Source of the DNA: Ancylobacter koreensis
GTDB taxonomy: Bacteria > Pseudomonadota > Alphaproteobacteria > Rhizobiales > Xanthobacteraceae
Length of the DNA: 64,000 nucleotides
Direction of reading: 5' to 3'
Assembly (NCBI RefSeq): GCF_023016525.1
Contig: NZ_JALKCG010000001.1
Coordinates: 1,178,001-1,242,000, forward strand
The notes beneath the pieces were generated by a model. The model ran no database searches. It saw only the letters and a program-made list of their open reading frames with translations, and was not told where the DNA came from. Both the position numbers and the translations under genes were made by a program. Below, piece after piece: positions 55,051 to 63,465 of this stretch. Numbering within the stretch: position 1 is the first letter of the stretch; each line of letters starts with the position of its first letter.

Positions 55051-55236
55051 ATGGGAGCCGCGAAGGCGGTCCACGACGAATTCTGTGGGGCCGTTTACGA
55101 CGGTCGAGTGCGCCTCGGGTCAATCGAAAGCGCTGATGGCGGCTACCGGGCTCTCGACGCGAACGGGGCCTCGCTCGGCGATTTCCCAACGCTGAAAACT
55201 GCAACGGCAGCCGTGGCTCGGGAGAGCTGTCGATGA
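55051..55236 (+). CDS. Small element-encoded protein (61 aa)
   Basis: Not recognised. The product has a compact beta-rich pattern (YDGRVRLGSIESADGGYRALDA) resembling small proteins found in rhizobial phages and islands. The start is uncertain: no clear ribosome site precedes ATG 55051, and an in-frame GTG at 54991 would add 20 basic residues. The stop overlaps the next ATG (ATGA), which supports it being a real gene. Confidence 0.55.
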   Translation: MGAAKAVHDEFCGAVYDGRVRLGSIESADGGYRALDANGASLGDFPTLKTATAAVARESCR

Positions 55237-55484
55237 GCGTGGTCGTAGGCTTCCCCGGTGGAGACCGTCGCCATATCGCCGTGCATCGCTACGAGGGTGC
55301 GTTTGAGGATCGCTATCTCGTCGTCCTGGTTGAACCCGACGGCCGATGGTGGGAGCGAAGCGCCTATCTGCGCGATCGTGACGAGGCCGGCGAGATCGCG
55401 ACCGCCTTGGCGGAGATGTTCGGGCTACGCCTCGAGCCGATCCCGATGCGAGCGGGCGTCTGGTCGGCGGGAGGCGTGGCATGA
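55233..55484 (+). CDS. Small element-encoded protein (83 aa)
   Basis: Not recognised. The 83-aa product alternates short beta-like stretches (HIAVHRYEG, YLVVLVEPDGRWWER) with one helix (DEAGEIATALAEMFGL). No signal peptide or membrane part. It overlaps both neighbours in ATGA pairs, so it belongs to a three-gene operon at the left end of the element. Confidence 0.6.
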   Translation: MSVVVGFPGGDRRHIAVHRYEGAFEDRYLVVLVEPDGRWWERSAYLRDRDEAGEIATALAEMFGLRLEPIPMRAGVWSAGGVA

Positions 55485-56257
55485 GCGCGCTCACCGTCGT
55501 CGACACCCTTCGCCTCGCTATTGGTCAGGCCAAGGGCGCTGCGGATCTCGACCGCCTCGCCGCTACCGTCTGGGAACAGTGGGGAGCCAAGCAGCTCTGC
55601 GATGATGAGGCGGAGGCGCTGGCGGGCCTCGTTGACGTCCGGCGCAAGCGGATCGGCGGCGGGCGGCCGAAGTCCGCGACTTTGACGCTAAGCCGTTTCA
55701 CGCCGCGCCGGCGGCAGGCTTCGCCGGGTCGGGAGGCGTCCCGGCGCCGGCGGCGCGGGCTGGCCAGGTCCGCACCCATGCCGGCCACGCTCGCCAGCTT
55801 CTTCACCGAGAGCGAGGGAGCGGTGCTCGCGATCGTCGCCGGCGAGGTGAAGCACCACGGCACATGCGAGCTGCCCATCGATCAGATCGCGGCGCTCGCT
55901 GGCGTGTGCCGCACGTCGGTGCAGAACGCGCTGCATGAGGCGCGCCGGTTGGGCCTCATCCGCATCACCCATCGCCCCCAGTGCGGCCGCAAGCACCTGC
56001 CGAACGTGGTGGAGATCGTCTCGCCGGAATGGCGCGCCTGGCTCAAGCGCGGGCCAACGGTGCACCGGCCGATAGGGTCCAAAACGTCAGCACAAGTCAA
56101 AAATCTGAGCACCACGAAGAACACAGAGAAGACCTTAAGAGGTCGTTCTAGGTGGAGAGGGGCAGCGGCATCGTCGCCTGAACCCTCATCTCTCCCGCTT
56201 GGTGGTCCCGTCGCTGGCCTGCGGGATGATGACATATACCGTCGTGAGAGTAACTGA
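55481..56257 (+). CDS. Helix-turn-helix protein of the element
   Basis: A 258-aa protein. The N-terminal 70 residues are helical; residues 70-95 are strongly basic (RRRQASPGREASRRRRRG). A winged-helix region follows, with IDQIAALAGVCRTSVQNALHEARRLGLI, then LPNVVEIVSPEWRAWL. The C-terminal 60 residues are low complexity. This type is common in rhizobial prophages and islands, where a DNA-binding role in replication or regulation is suspected. It overlaps the previous gene by 4 bp. Confidence 0.7.
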   Translation: MSALTVVDTLRLAIGQAKGAADLDRLAATVWEQWGAKQLCDDEAEALAGLVDVRRKRIGGGRPKSATLTLSRFTPRRRQASPGREASRRRRRGLARSAPMPATLASFFTESEGAVLAIVAGEVKHHGTCELPIDQIAALAGVCRTSVQNALHEARRLGLIRITHRPQCGRKHLPNVVEIVSPEWRAWLKRGPTVHRPIGSKTSAQVKNLSTTKNTEKTLRGRSRWRGAAASSPEPSSLPLGGPVAGLRDDDIYRRESN

Positions 56258-56307
56258 GAGAAACAGGCCTCTGTTCGAACGAACACGCTGAGCGCATAGA
56301 ATCGTCT

Positions 56308-56631
56308 ATGCAGCATCAGACCCTCATCAGCACCTCGGCTCGCCCGACCGCTTCGCCGCATGCCGAGCTGGCGCGCCGCGCCGTGTTCGGACTGCCGGAC
56401 GATACATGGGTGTTCGTCGAGGCCGGCACGCTGGCCTGGCAGCAATGGTGCCGCTTCTGCCGCCGTGAGATCGGCCGCATGCCGGTCGCTGCCCACGTCT
56501 TCGCATCCCTGCCGGGTCGACCGCTGGGCCGCTATCGCGGCCGCAGCCTGCCGATGCTTCGCCCGCCGGGCGAGAGCGCGCTCGACCGCATGCGGATCGC
56601 CAGCGGCGAGCGCGAGGATGACATCGCATGA
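56308..56631 (+). CDS. Small element-encoded protein (107 aa)
   Basis: Not recognised. The 107-aa product has a Trp/Cys-rich middle (TLAWQQWCRFCRREIG), with two cysteines spaced C-x2-C, possibly one half of a zinc site. The start lies 50 bp after the HTH gene. A 6-bp-arm inverted repeat (TGTTCG-2-CGAACA) precedes it at about 56273-56286. It is followed by a 117-bp gap that is A/T-richer and may hold the promoter of the head module. Confidence 0.5.
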   Translation: MQHQTLISTSARPTASPHAELARRAVFGLPDDTWVFVEAGTLAWQQWCRFCRREIGRMPVAAHVFASLPGRPLGRYRGRSLPMLRPPGESALDRMRIASGEREDDIA

Positions 56632-56748
56632 CCCGGGGGTGGTTCGCGACTTCTCGCTAGGGGCGCCGGACCGCTTGGGGTCCACCGCGTGAGATAGAGG
56701 CTAAATAGGGTTTTTCAATATTTGTCAGTAGGTTAGTCGGGGTCAGAA

Positions 56749-57930
56749 GTGCTTCAGCGGCTCTCAGGATGGTTCAGGACGGCGAAGAGCATGGCGGCGG
56801 CGGATTCGGAGCTGCTGGCACAGCTCGGCGCGCTGCCTTCCGGCCTGTCCGTTGGAGCGGCCCAAGCCATGACCGTGCCGGCGGCGCAGTCGGCGATCCG
56901 GCTGATCTCGGAAGCCGCCGCCTGCCTCGAGCTGAAGGTGATGCGTCGGATCGGCAGCACGGAAGCCGAGGCGCCCGAACATCCCACCGCGCGGCTGCTG
57001 GCCGATCGCCCGAACGACTGGACGCCGCGCTTCGAGTTCATCCGCGACATGGTCGCCGCCGCGCTGATCAGCGACAAGGGCGCGCTGGCGCTGGCGAACA
57101 AGGTGGACGGGCGCACGATCGAACTGGTGCGCTATGAACCGGCGCACTTCGCGGTCGACTATTCCGGCGACGGGCGGCTCGAGCCAAGCTTCCGCATCAA
57201 CAACGTCCCGGTCTCCGCCGACGACGTGGTGCACCTGCGCTCGCCCTTCGCCCGCTGCCCGCTGTCCCTCGCCGCGGATGCCATAGGCGTCGCCAAGCTA
57301 ATGGAGGGCCATGCCGGTCGGTTGTTCCGCGATGGCGCGCGGCCGTCGGGCGTGCTGGCGCTGAAGGACCGCACCTCACGGGACGCCCTGAAGCGCATCC
57401 GTGAGGCCTGGCAGCTCGCCCATGGCGGCGGCAAGTCGGGCGGCACGGCGATCGTGGAAGGCGGCGCGGAGTACACGCAGCTCACGCTGAAGTCGACGGA
57501 CGCTCAGTTCCTCGAGATGCGCAAATTCCAGATCATCGAGATTGCCCGCGCCTTTCGCGTGCCGCCGTCCATGCTCTACGAGCTGGACCGCGCGACCTGG
57601 TCCAACTCCGAGCAGATGGGCAAGGAGTTCCTGACCTACTCGCTGGAGCCGTGGCTGCGCGCGCTCGAGGGCGCCCTGCGCCGGGCGCTGTTCACGCCGG
57701 ACGAGCGGCGCGAGTACCGGATCGTGTTCGATCGCGACGACCTCACCCGCGCCAGCCTCACCGAGCGGGCGGCGGCGATCTCTTCGCTCATCTCGGCGCG
57801 GGTGCTGAACCCCAATGAGGGCCGCGACTGGCTCGACCTGCCGCCGCGAACTGGGGGCGAGGAATACGCCAATCCCAACGTCACCGTCACCACCCGCACC
57901 ACCGGGCCGGCCCGCCGTGAGGAAGACTGA
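56749..57930 (+). CDS. HK97-type phage portal protein
   Basis: The 393-aa portal forms the dodecameric ring through which DNA enters the head. Family marks are PAAQSAIRLISEA near the N-terminus, DDVVHLRSPFA in the middle, and the block IARAFRVPPSMLYELDRATWSN. Start is a GTG. The portal comes first in the module, overlapping the protease gene by 1 bp. Confidence 0.93.
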   Translation: MLQRLSGWFRTAKSMAAADSELLAQLGALPSGLSVGAAQAMTVPAAQSAIRLISEAAACLELKVMRRIGSTEAEAPEHPTARLLADRPNDWTPRFEFIRDMVAAALISDKGALALANKVDGRTIELVRYEPAHFAVDYSGDGRLEPSFRINNVPVSADDVVHLRSPFARCPLSLAADAIGVAKLMEGHAGRLFRDGARPSGVLALKDRTSRDALKRIREAWQLAHGGGKSGGTAIVEGGAEYTQLTLKSTDAQFLEMRKFQIIEIARAFRVPPSMLYELDRATWSNSEQMGKEFLTYSLEPWLRALEGALRRALFTPDERREYRIVFDRDDLTRASLTERAAAISSLISARVLNPNEGRDWLDLPPRTGGEEYANPNVTVTTRTTGPARREED

Positions 57931-58433
57931 TGGAACGCGCCTTCTTCGAGACCAAGGTGCTGGCGGACGAGAGCGGGGCGATCTCCGGCCTCGCCTGGAA
58001 GTTCGGCTCGCCCGACCGCATCGGCGACTGGATCGAGCCGGGCGCCTTCAAGGGCCTCAAGCTGCCCCTGCCCATGCTTTTCGGCCACGACCTCAACGAT
58101 CCCGTCGGCGCATGGGACCGGGTGGAGGAGAAGGCGGACGGCCTGCACGTCGCTGGCCGGCTGCTGGTCGACGAGGTGGCCCGCGCCCGCGAGGTCCGCG
58201 CGCTGGTCAAGGCCGGCGCGGTGCGCGGCCTGTCCATCGGCTTCGTCACCCGCAAGGCGGCTGCCCGCGCGGGCGGCGGGCGGACCATCAAGGCGCTTGA
58301 GCTTTTCGAGGTGTCGCTGGTGAGCGCGCCCATGCACCCCGGCGCGAAGGTCACTTCCGCCAAGTCCGCGGCGGGAGCCTTCGCCCTCGCCGAATCCATC
58401 CGCCGCGCGGAAGCGGCCATTCGAGGAAGCTGA
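57930..58433 (+). CDS. HK97-type prohead protease
   Basis: The 167-aa protease removes the delta domain of the capsid protein during head maturation. Family motif MLFGHDLNDPVGAWDRVEE supplies the catalytic histidine, and LSIGFVTRKA and ALELFEVSLVSAPMHPGA the serine region and C-terminal strand. It lies between portal and capsid as usual and overlaps the portal stop. Confidence 0.92.
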   Translation: MERAFFETKVLADESGAISGLAWKFGSPDRIGDWIEPGAFKGLKLPLPMLFGHDLNDPVGAWDRVEEKADGLHVAGRLLVDEVARAREVRALVKAGAVRGLSIGFVTRKAAARAGGGRTIKALELFEVSLVSAPMHPGAKVTSAKSAAGAFALAESIRRAEAAIRGS

Positions 58434-58435
58434 CG

Positions 58436-59641
58436 ATGAAGCATACCTGCCTGCACGTGCTGGCGCCCGGCGCGGTCGAACTGAAGGGCGACAATGACGA
58501 TCCCAATGAGGTCGTCACCAAGGCGCTCGACGCCCTCACCAAGACCGTCACCGACGGCCAGAAGGCGCTCGGCGACCGTATCGCCGCGCTGGAGGGCAAG
58601 GGCACCACGCCGGAGCCGAAGGACGATCCGCTGTCCAAGCTCACCGCGCGGCTCGACAAGCTGGAGGCCAAGGGCAACCGTCCAAACGGCACCGGCGAGA
58701 CCAAGGGCGAGCCGAGCACCGAGCAGAAGGCGTTCGCCACCTATCTACGTCAGGGTGACCGCGCGCCGGAGACCGAGCTCAAGGTGCTCACCGTCTCGTC
58801 CGACACGCAGGGCGGCTATCTGGCGCCGACCGAGATGTCGAGCGAGTTCATCCGCGACCTCGTGGAATTCTCGCCGATCCGCACGCTCGCCACGGTGCGC
58901 ACCACCACGGCGCCGGCGGTGAGCTATCCCAAGCGCACCGGCACAACCAACGCCAAGTGGAAGGGCGAGACGCAGCCTCAGGAGGGCAGCGAGCCGAGCT
59001 TCGGCCAGGTGGAAATCCCGATCCGCGAGGTCAATACCTTCGTCGACGTCTCCAATCAGCTGCTCGCCGATTCCGGCGGCACGGCGGAGGCGGAAATCCG
59101 GCTCTCGCTTGCCGAGGACTTCGGCCAGAAGGAAGGCCTGGCCTTCGTCTCCGGCAACGGCGTGCTGGAGCCGGAAGGCCTGCTCACCGCCGCCGGCATC
59201 GCCGAGACGCTGAACGGCCACGCGACGAACCTGTCAGCGGACCAGCTCATCGCGCTGATGTACGCGCTGCCGGAGGCGTACCGGTCCCGCGGCACCTGGC
59301 TGATGAATGGCGGCACGCTCGCCAAGCTGCGCACCATGAAGGACGGCCAGGGCAATTACCTTTGGACGCCCTCGTATCAGGAGGGACAGGCTGAACGTCT
59401 GCTCGGCCGTCCGGTGGTTGAAGCCGTCGACATGCCCGACGTCGCCGCAGGCGCCACGCCCATCCTGTTCGGCGACTTCGCCACCGCCTACCGGATCGTC
59501 GACCGCCTGGCGCTGTCGATCCTGGTCAATCCGTACATCCGCGCCACCGACGGCATCACCCGCATCCATGCCACCCGCCGCACCGGCGCCGGCGTGGTGC
59601 AGGCCCGCGCGCTGCGCAAGCTCAAGATGGCGGTTTCCTGA
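58436..59641 (+). CDS. HK97-type major capsid protein
   Basis: The 401-aa capsid protein has an N-terminal helical delta domain (about residues 25-85, charged coiled coil KALDALTKTVTDGQKAL) and the HK97 fold from about residue 115 (GGYLAPTEMSSEFIRDL, then LLGRPVVEAVDMPD and GDFATAYRIVDR). It follows the protease by 2 bp. The presence of a complete delta domain plus protease argues that the head assembly genes are functional. Confidence 0.94.
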   Translation: MKHTCLHVLAPGAVELKGDNDDPNEVVTKALDALTKTVTDGQKALGDRIAALEGKGTTPEPKDDPLSKLTARLDKLEAKGNRPNGTGETKGEPSTEQKAFATYLRQGDRAPETELKVLTVSSDTQGGYLAPTEMSSEFIRDLVEFSPIRTLATVRTTTAPAVSYPKRTGTTNAKWKGETQPQEGSEPSFGQVEIPIREVNTFVDVSNQLLADSGGTAEAEIRLSLAEDFGQKEGLAFVSGNGVLEPEGLLTAAGIAETLNGHATNLSADQLIALMYALPEAYRSRGTWLMNGGTLAKLRTMKDGQGNYLWTPSYQEGQAERLLGRPVVEAVDMPDVAAGATPILFGDFATAYRIVDRLALSILVNPYIRATDGITRIHATRRTGAGVVQARALRKLKMAVS

Positions 59642-59646
59642 CGGCC

Positions 59647-59728
59647 GGGGGGTCTCCCCAAATCTGGATAGACCCCCTGCTCAATTTTCAGCAACCCCCT
59701 GCGCAGTTTTGCGCTGGCCCCCTTTTCG
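59647..59728. repeat. Hairpin and tandem imperfect repeats after the capsid gene
   Basis: GGGGGTCT (59648-59655) pairs with AGACCCCC (59670-59677). Then two imperfect copies of a 22-23 bp unit, both starting CCCCCTGC, follow at 59673-59694 and 59695-59717; the second copy contains a small hairpin (GCGCA/TGCGC). Likely a transcript end or processing site between capsid and the next gene. Confidence 0.55.
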
Positions 59729-59745
59729 CCACGAAGGATCCTGTC

Positions 59746-60174
59746 ATGCGGGACATCATCAGCAATATCGCCGTCGCCTCGGTCATCGCGCCGGCGGCCT
59801 ATGACGCCGACAACGTGCCGGCGGCGATCGACCTCAAGGGCTTCGATGCCGCCATGCTGGCGATCCATGTCGGCGCCGGCGGCATCAGCTTCAACGGCAC
59901 CAACAAGATCGAGTTCAAGCTCACGCACAGCGACGACGATGCCACCTATGAGCCGGTGACGGACGCCGACCTGCAGGGCGTCTCGGGCGTCAGCTCCGGC
60001 ATCGTGCTGGCGCTGAAGGCGGCGCATCCCGATCCGAGCGTGACCCGCGTCGGCTATGTCGGCAATCGCCGCTTCATCAAGCTGCTCGCCGACTTCTCCG
60101 GCACGCATGGCACCGCGACGCCGCTCGCCGCGACCGTCATCAAGGGCCACGCGCGCGAGCGCCCGGTGGCCTGA
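59746..60174 (+). CDS. Phage head-associated protein (142 aa)
   Basis: Not firmly recognised. The 142-aa protein is beta-rich (AAMLAIHVGAGGISFNGTNKIEFKL) with a C-terminal YVGNRRFIKLLADF. It follows the capsid gene, where decoration or head-completion proteins are usually found, so a role in capsid stability is likely but unproved. Start ATG has AAGGA seven bases before. Confidence 0.65.
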   Translation: MRDIISNIAVASVIAPAAYDADNVPAAIDLKGFDAAMLAIHVGAGGISFNGTNKIEFKLTHSDDDATYEPVTDADLQGVSGVSSGIVLALKAAHPDPSVTRVGYVGNRRFIKLLADFSGTHGTATPLAATVIKGHARERPVA

Positions 60175-60183
60175 TCGAATTCC

Positions 60184-60360
60184 GGTGCCGAACCTTGAGG
60201 GCACGTAGCGGCCTGCCCAACAACGGAAACTCCGCCTCTCCGGCACCACCTCCAAGCGGGGTTCATGGGAGGCAAGGCGGGGAAGGTCGCGAGCACCAGC
60301 CTGTACCCATAGGCAGGCCAAGGGCTCAACGGCGGGCGCAGCGGGAGGCTGCGTCCGCCC
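60184..60360 (+). ncRNA. Candidate structured RNA in the head module
   Basis: Between the head-associated gene and the connector gene about 200 bp hold no ORF but several pairings: GGTGCCG (60184-60190) with CGGCACC (60241-60247); GCCTGCC (60211-60217) with GGCAGGC (60312-60318); CCTCC (60250-60254) with GGAGG (60268-60272); and a 12-bp stem with one G-U pair at 60331-60342/60348-60359. The first two cannot both be simple nested helices with everything else, suggesting alternative or pseudoknotted folds. No family recognised. Strand is assumed from the surrounding genes. Confidence 0.45.
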
Positions 60361-60378
60361 TCAATTCGAGGATGCATC

Positions 60379-60984
60379 ATGCTCACGATCATCACGCCGG
60401 CGGCAAAACGCGACCTGACGACGCTCGATGCCGTGAACGCCGAGCTCGACCGGGTGACGGGGCCGGATGATATCTTCATCGGCCAGCTGATCAGCCAGGC
60501 GAGCCGGGCCGTCGAGAGCTGGTGCGGGCGCATCTTCGCCCGCGAGGACGTGCGCGAGAGCGTCCATCTCACCGAACCCGCCGGCGCGCTGCTGCTGAGC
60601 CGCTTCCCGGTCGCGGTGATCAATTCCGTCACTACCGAGGCTGGCTCGCTGCTGCCTGCGCTTTACGAGGCCGATTCCGACACTGGCATGCTCTACCGCC
60701 TCACCAGTTCCGGCGGGCGGTCCATCTGGGCACCGGGCCGGATCCTCGTCGATTACAGCGCCGGCTTTATCCTGCCAGATACCGAGGGGCGGAACCTGCC
60801 GGCCGATATCGAGCGCGCCGCCATCATCGCCGTGCGCAATGCCTATACCGGCCGGGGCCACAACCCGGCCCTGCGCAGCGAGGAGGTCGACGGTGTCGGC
60901 ACCTTCTCCTACGGGCTGCCGGCCTCGCTCTCCACCGAAGTCACCGACCTCCTGGCGCCGTATCGGCTGCCGGGCTTTGCGTGA
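60379..60984 (+). CDS. Phage head-tail connector protein (gp6-like)
   Basis: The 201-aa protein matches the gp6-like head-tail connector family, with the N-terminal LDAVNAELDRVTGPDDIFIGQLISQASRAVESWCGR and a later IERAAIIAVRNAYTGRG. It attaches under the portal and joins head to tail. Only one connector is seen here; a second adaptor or tail genes are not in the window. Confidence 0.8.
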   Translation: MLTIITPAAKRDLTTLDAVNAELDRVTGPDDIFIGQLISQASRAVESWCGRIFAREDVRESVHLTEPAGALLLSRFPVAVINSVTTEAGSLLPALYEADSDTGMLYRLTSSGGRSIWAPGRILVDYSAGFILPDTEGRNLPADIERAAIIAVRNAYTGRGHNPALRSEEVDGVGTFSYGLPASLSTEVTDLLAPYRLPGFA

Positions 60985-60991
60985 GGCCGTC

Positions 60992-61348
60992 ATGCCGGTT
61001 CGCGCTCCTCGCATCTGCGGCTGCGGCCATCGCATCGCCTCCGGCGAGCACTGCCCTTGCGAGCGCAAGCGCAAGGCCGCCTATGAGCTGCGCCGCGTGT
61101 CATCGCGCGAGCGCGGCTATGACAGCAAATGGGACAAGGAGCGCGCGGCCTTCCTGAAGCTCAATCCGCGCTGTGCCCGGCCGGGCTGCGGCGCGCCGGC
61201 GTCCGTCGTCGACCACATCGTGCCGCACAAGGGCGATCAGCGCCTGTTCTGGTCGCGGTCGAACTGGCAACCGCTCTGCACCACGTGCCACAGCCGGTGG
61301 AAGCAGGCGCGGGAAAAGCGGGCGGCGAAACCGTCATGGGAGAGCTGA
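60992..61348 (+). CDS. HNH endonuclease of the packaging module
   Basis: A 118-aa nuclease with two zinc-binding Cys pairs (CGCGH...CPC at the start; CARPGC...CTTCH later) and the HNH core VVDHIVPHKGD...WSRSNWQPLCTTCHSRW. HNH proteins next to terminase genes assist DNA cutting at packaging in HK97-like phages. The start ATG follows the connector by 7 bp; the gene overlaps the start of the TerS gene by 13 bp. Confidence 0.9.
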   Translation: MPVRAPRICGCGHRIASGEHCPCERKRKAAYELRRVSSRERGYDSKWDKERAAFLKLNPRCARPGCGAPASVVDHIVPHKGDQRLFWSRSNWQPLCTTCHSRWKQAREKRAAKPSWES

Positions 61349-61767
61349 TCCTCATGCGCGGTGCCAAGCCCTTCAGCATCGTTCCCGGATCCTCGCCGGT
61401 GCGCGGTCCGCTCGATCCGCCGGACTGGCTCTCGCCGGACGCCCGCGCCGAATGGGAGCAAGTGGCGCCGATCCTGATCGACGAGCGCCGCACCCTCACC
61501 ATGACCGACGTCGCCACCCTGGCGAATTACTGCGTCGCGGTCGGACGCGCGGCGGAAGCCGAGCGGCTGATCTCGAAAGAGGGCATGATCTATCAGAGCA
61601 AGACCGGGCCGAAGAAGCACCCGGCGGTCGCGATCTCATCCGATGCGCAGACGCAGGCGCGCCTGCTCGCCGGCGAGCTAGGGCTGACCCCGGTCAGCCG
61701 TTCCCGGCCGGCGGCGCGCGGCGCGGCGGATGACGGCCAGGACGACTTGTTCGGCATGGGCGATTGA
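61336..61767 (+). CDS. Phage terminase small subunit (P27 family)
   Basis: The 143-aa protein has the P27 TerS pattern: PPDWLSPDARAEWEQVAPIL, LANYCVAVGRAAEAERLI, and a KHPAVAISSDAQTQARLLAGELGLTP tail. It recognises the packaging site and recruits TerL. ATG 61336 is used; ATG 61354 (GGAG eleven bases before) is a possible alternative. Ends 2 bp before the TerL start. Confidence 0.9.
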   Translation: MGELILMRGAKPFSIVPGSSPVRGPLDPPDWLSPDARAEWEQVAPILIDERRTLTMTDVATLANYCVAVGRAAEAERLISKEGMIYQSKTGPKKHPAVAISSDAQTQARLLAGELGLTPVSRSRPAARGAADDGQDDLFGMGD

Positions 61768-61769
61768 CC

Positions 61770-63371
61770 ATGGCCGGCTCGACCTATCCGGCGTGGATCT
61801 TCGACGGCAGCGAGATCCCCGATCCCATGGGGCGCGGCGAGCGGGCGGTGCGCTGGCTCGGCATGCTCAAGCATCCCAAGAGCACCTTGCCCGGCCGGCC
61901 GTTCCGGCTCGATCCCTGGCAGGAGCGGATCGTGCGCAGGATCTACGGCCCGCGCCATGAGGATGGCACCCGCATCGTCAAGACCGTGGTGCTGCTGCTG
62001 CCGCGCGGCAACCGCAAGACCAGCTTGGCGGCGGCTCTCGCGCTGCTGCACACGATCGGGCCGGAGCGAGTACCGGGCGGTGAGGTGATATCAGCCGCGG
62101 CCGACAGGAAGCAGGCGCGGCTCGCCTATGCCGAGGCGCTGGGGATCGTCCGCACCGTGCCGCAGGCTGCATCGAACACCCGCGTCGTCGACTACCGCAA
62201 CCGCCTCACCTTTCCGCGCGATGGATCCTTCTATGAGGCGATCTCAGCGGATGCTGGCACACAGCACGGCCGCACGCCCGCCTTCGTTCTCGCCGATGAA
62301 CTCCATGCCTGGCCCAAGCGCGACCTCTGGGACGTGCTGCGCTCCGGCCTGGTGAAGCAGAAGGGTTCACTGCTCATCGTCGCCACCACGGCCGGCCGGG
62401 GGCAGGAGAATGTCGCCTGGGACATCGTCGACGATGCCCGCAAGGTGGCGCGCGGCGAGGTCGACGATCCCTCCATCCTGCCGATCCTGTTCGAAGCCGA
62501 GCGCGACTGCGACTGGACGGATGAAGCGGTGTGGCACCGGGTGAACCCCGGCTTGGCCCTTGGCTATCCCGACATTGAAGGGCTGCGCCAGCTCGCCCGT
62601 GAGGGACAACGGCGCATCGGCGATCGCGAGGCCTTCCGCCAGCTCAACCTCAACATCTGGCTTGATCACTCGGCAGACCCGTTCGTCGACATGGGCGTCT
62701 ATGACGAGGGCGCCGGCGCGGTCGACCTCGAGCTGCTCGCCGGCGAACCGTGCTGGCTTGGCGTCGACCTCTCCTCCAATCACGACCTCACCGCCGTGGT
62801 CGCCGCGTGGTGCGACGAGAAGGGCGGCTACATCGTCCACCCGTGGTTCTTCTGTCCGGAAGAGAACCTCCGTGTCCGTGCCGATCGCGACGGAGTGCCC
62901 TACACCACATGGGCGGAACAGGGCTTCATCATTCCCACACCCGGCAACGTGGTCGACTTTCGCGCCGTCGAAGACACGATCCGCGATCTCTGCTCGCGCT
63001 ATGCCGTGCAGGAAATCGCCTTCGATCCGCACCTCGCCCGCAACATGCTCAACAACTTAGCTGAGGATGGGCTGCCGGCCGTCGAGATGCGGCAGGGCTG
63101 GGTGACCATGGCGCCGGCGGTAAAGGAGCTGGAGCGCGCCATTGTCGGGCGTCAGCTCGCCCATGGCGGGCACCCCGTCCTGCGCTGGTGCTTCGACAAC
63201 ATCGCCGTCCACACCGACAGCGCCGGCAACCGCATGTTCCACAAGGGCAAGAGCCGGGACCGGATCGACGGCGCCGTCGCCTGCGCCATGGCGGTTGCTC
63301 GAGCGAGCGCTGAGGGCGGGTCGAGCATATACGAGAGCGACGAGTGGTCGCCCGAGATGATGGTGCTTTAG
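61770..63371 (+). CDS. Phage terminase large subunit
   Basis: The 533-aa packaging motor and nuclease. ATPase part: LLPRGNRKTSLAAAL (Walker A-like), FVLADELHAW (Walker B) and LLIVATTAG (coupling motif). Nuclease part: LGVDLSSNHDLTAVV with the first metal Asp, and DRIDGAVACAMAV near the end. ATG 61770 is preferred to the TTG at 61764. It is the last recognised gene of the head module; in ordinary prophages it would precede portal. Confidence 0.94.
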   Translation: MAGSTYPAWIFDGSEIPDPMGRGERAVRWLGMLKHPKSTLPGRPFRLDPWQERIVRRIYGPRHEDGTRIVKTVVLLLPRGNRKTSLAAALALLHTIGPERVPGGEVISAAADRKQARLAYAEALGIVRTVPQAASNTRVVDYRNRLTFPRDGSFYEAISADAGTQHGRTPAFVLADELHAWPKRDLWDVLRSGLVKQKGSLLIVATTAGRGQENVAWDIVDDARKVARGEVDDPSILPILFEAERDCDWTDEAVWHRVNPGLALGYPDIEGLRQLAREGQRRIGDREAFRQLNLNIWLDHSADPFVDMGVYDEGAGAVDLELLAGEPCWLGVDLSSNHDLTAVVAAWCDEKGGYIVHPWFFCPEENLRVRADRDGVPYTTWAEQGFIIPTPGNVVDFRAVEDTIRDLCSRYAVQEIAFDPHLARNMLNNLAEDGLPAVEMRQGWVTMAPAVKELERAIVGRQLAHGGHPVLRWCFDNIAVHTDSAGNRMFHKGKSRDRIDGAVACAMAVARASAEGGSSIYESDEWSPEMMVL

Positions 63372-63465
63372 CGCTGTTCACACGGTGGCTGCCAGGCGAA
63401 ATAGAGGTTGATTGTGGAGAGAAATGAGACCACATTCCCACATAACGGGATTTGGAGTTGATTCC

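Noticed and set aside
56260..56290. LexA-type box before the 56308 gene
   Set aside because: The alphaproteobacterial spacing GTTC-N7-GTTC is not met; only a short inverted repeat is present.
60992..61348. HNH gene plus the upstream empty stretch as an IsrB/HEARO-type RNA-guided system
   Set aside because: The HNH protein is only 118 aa with no RuvC part and sits next to terminase, which fits a packaging nuclease.
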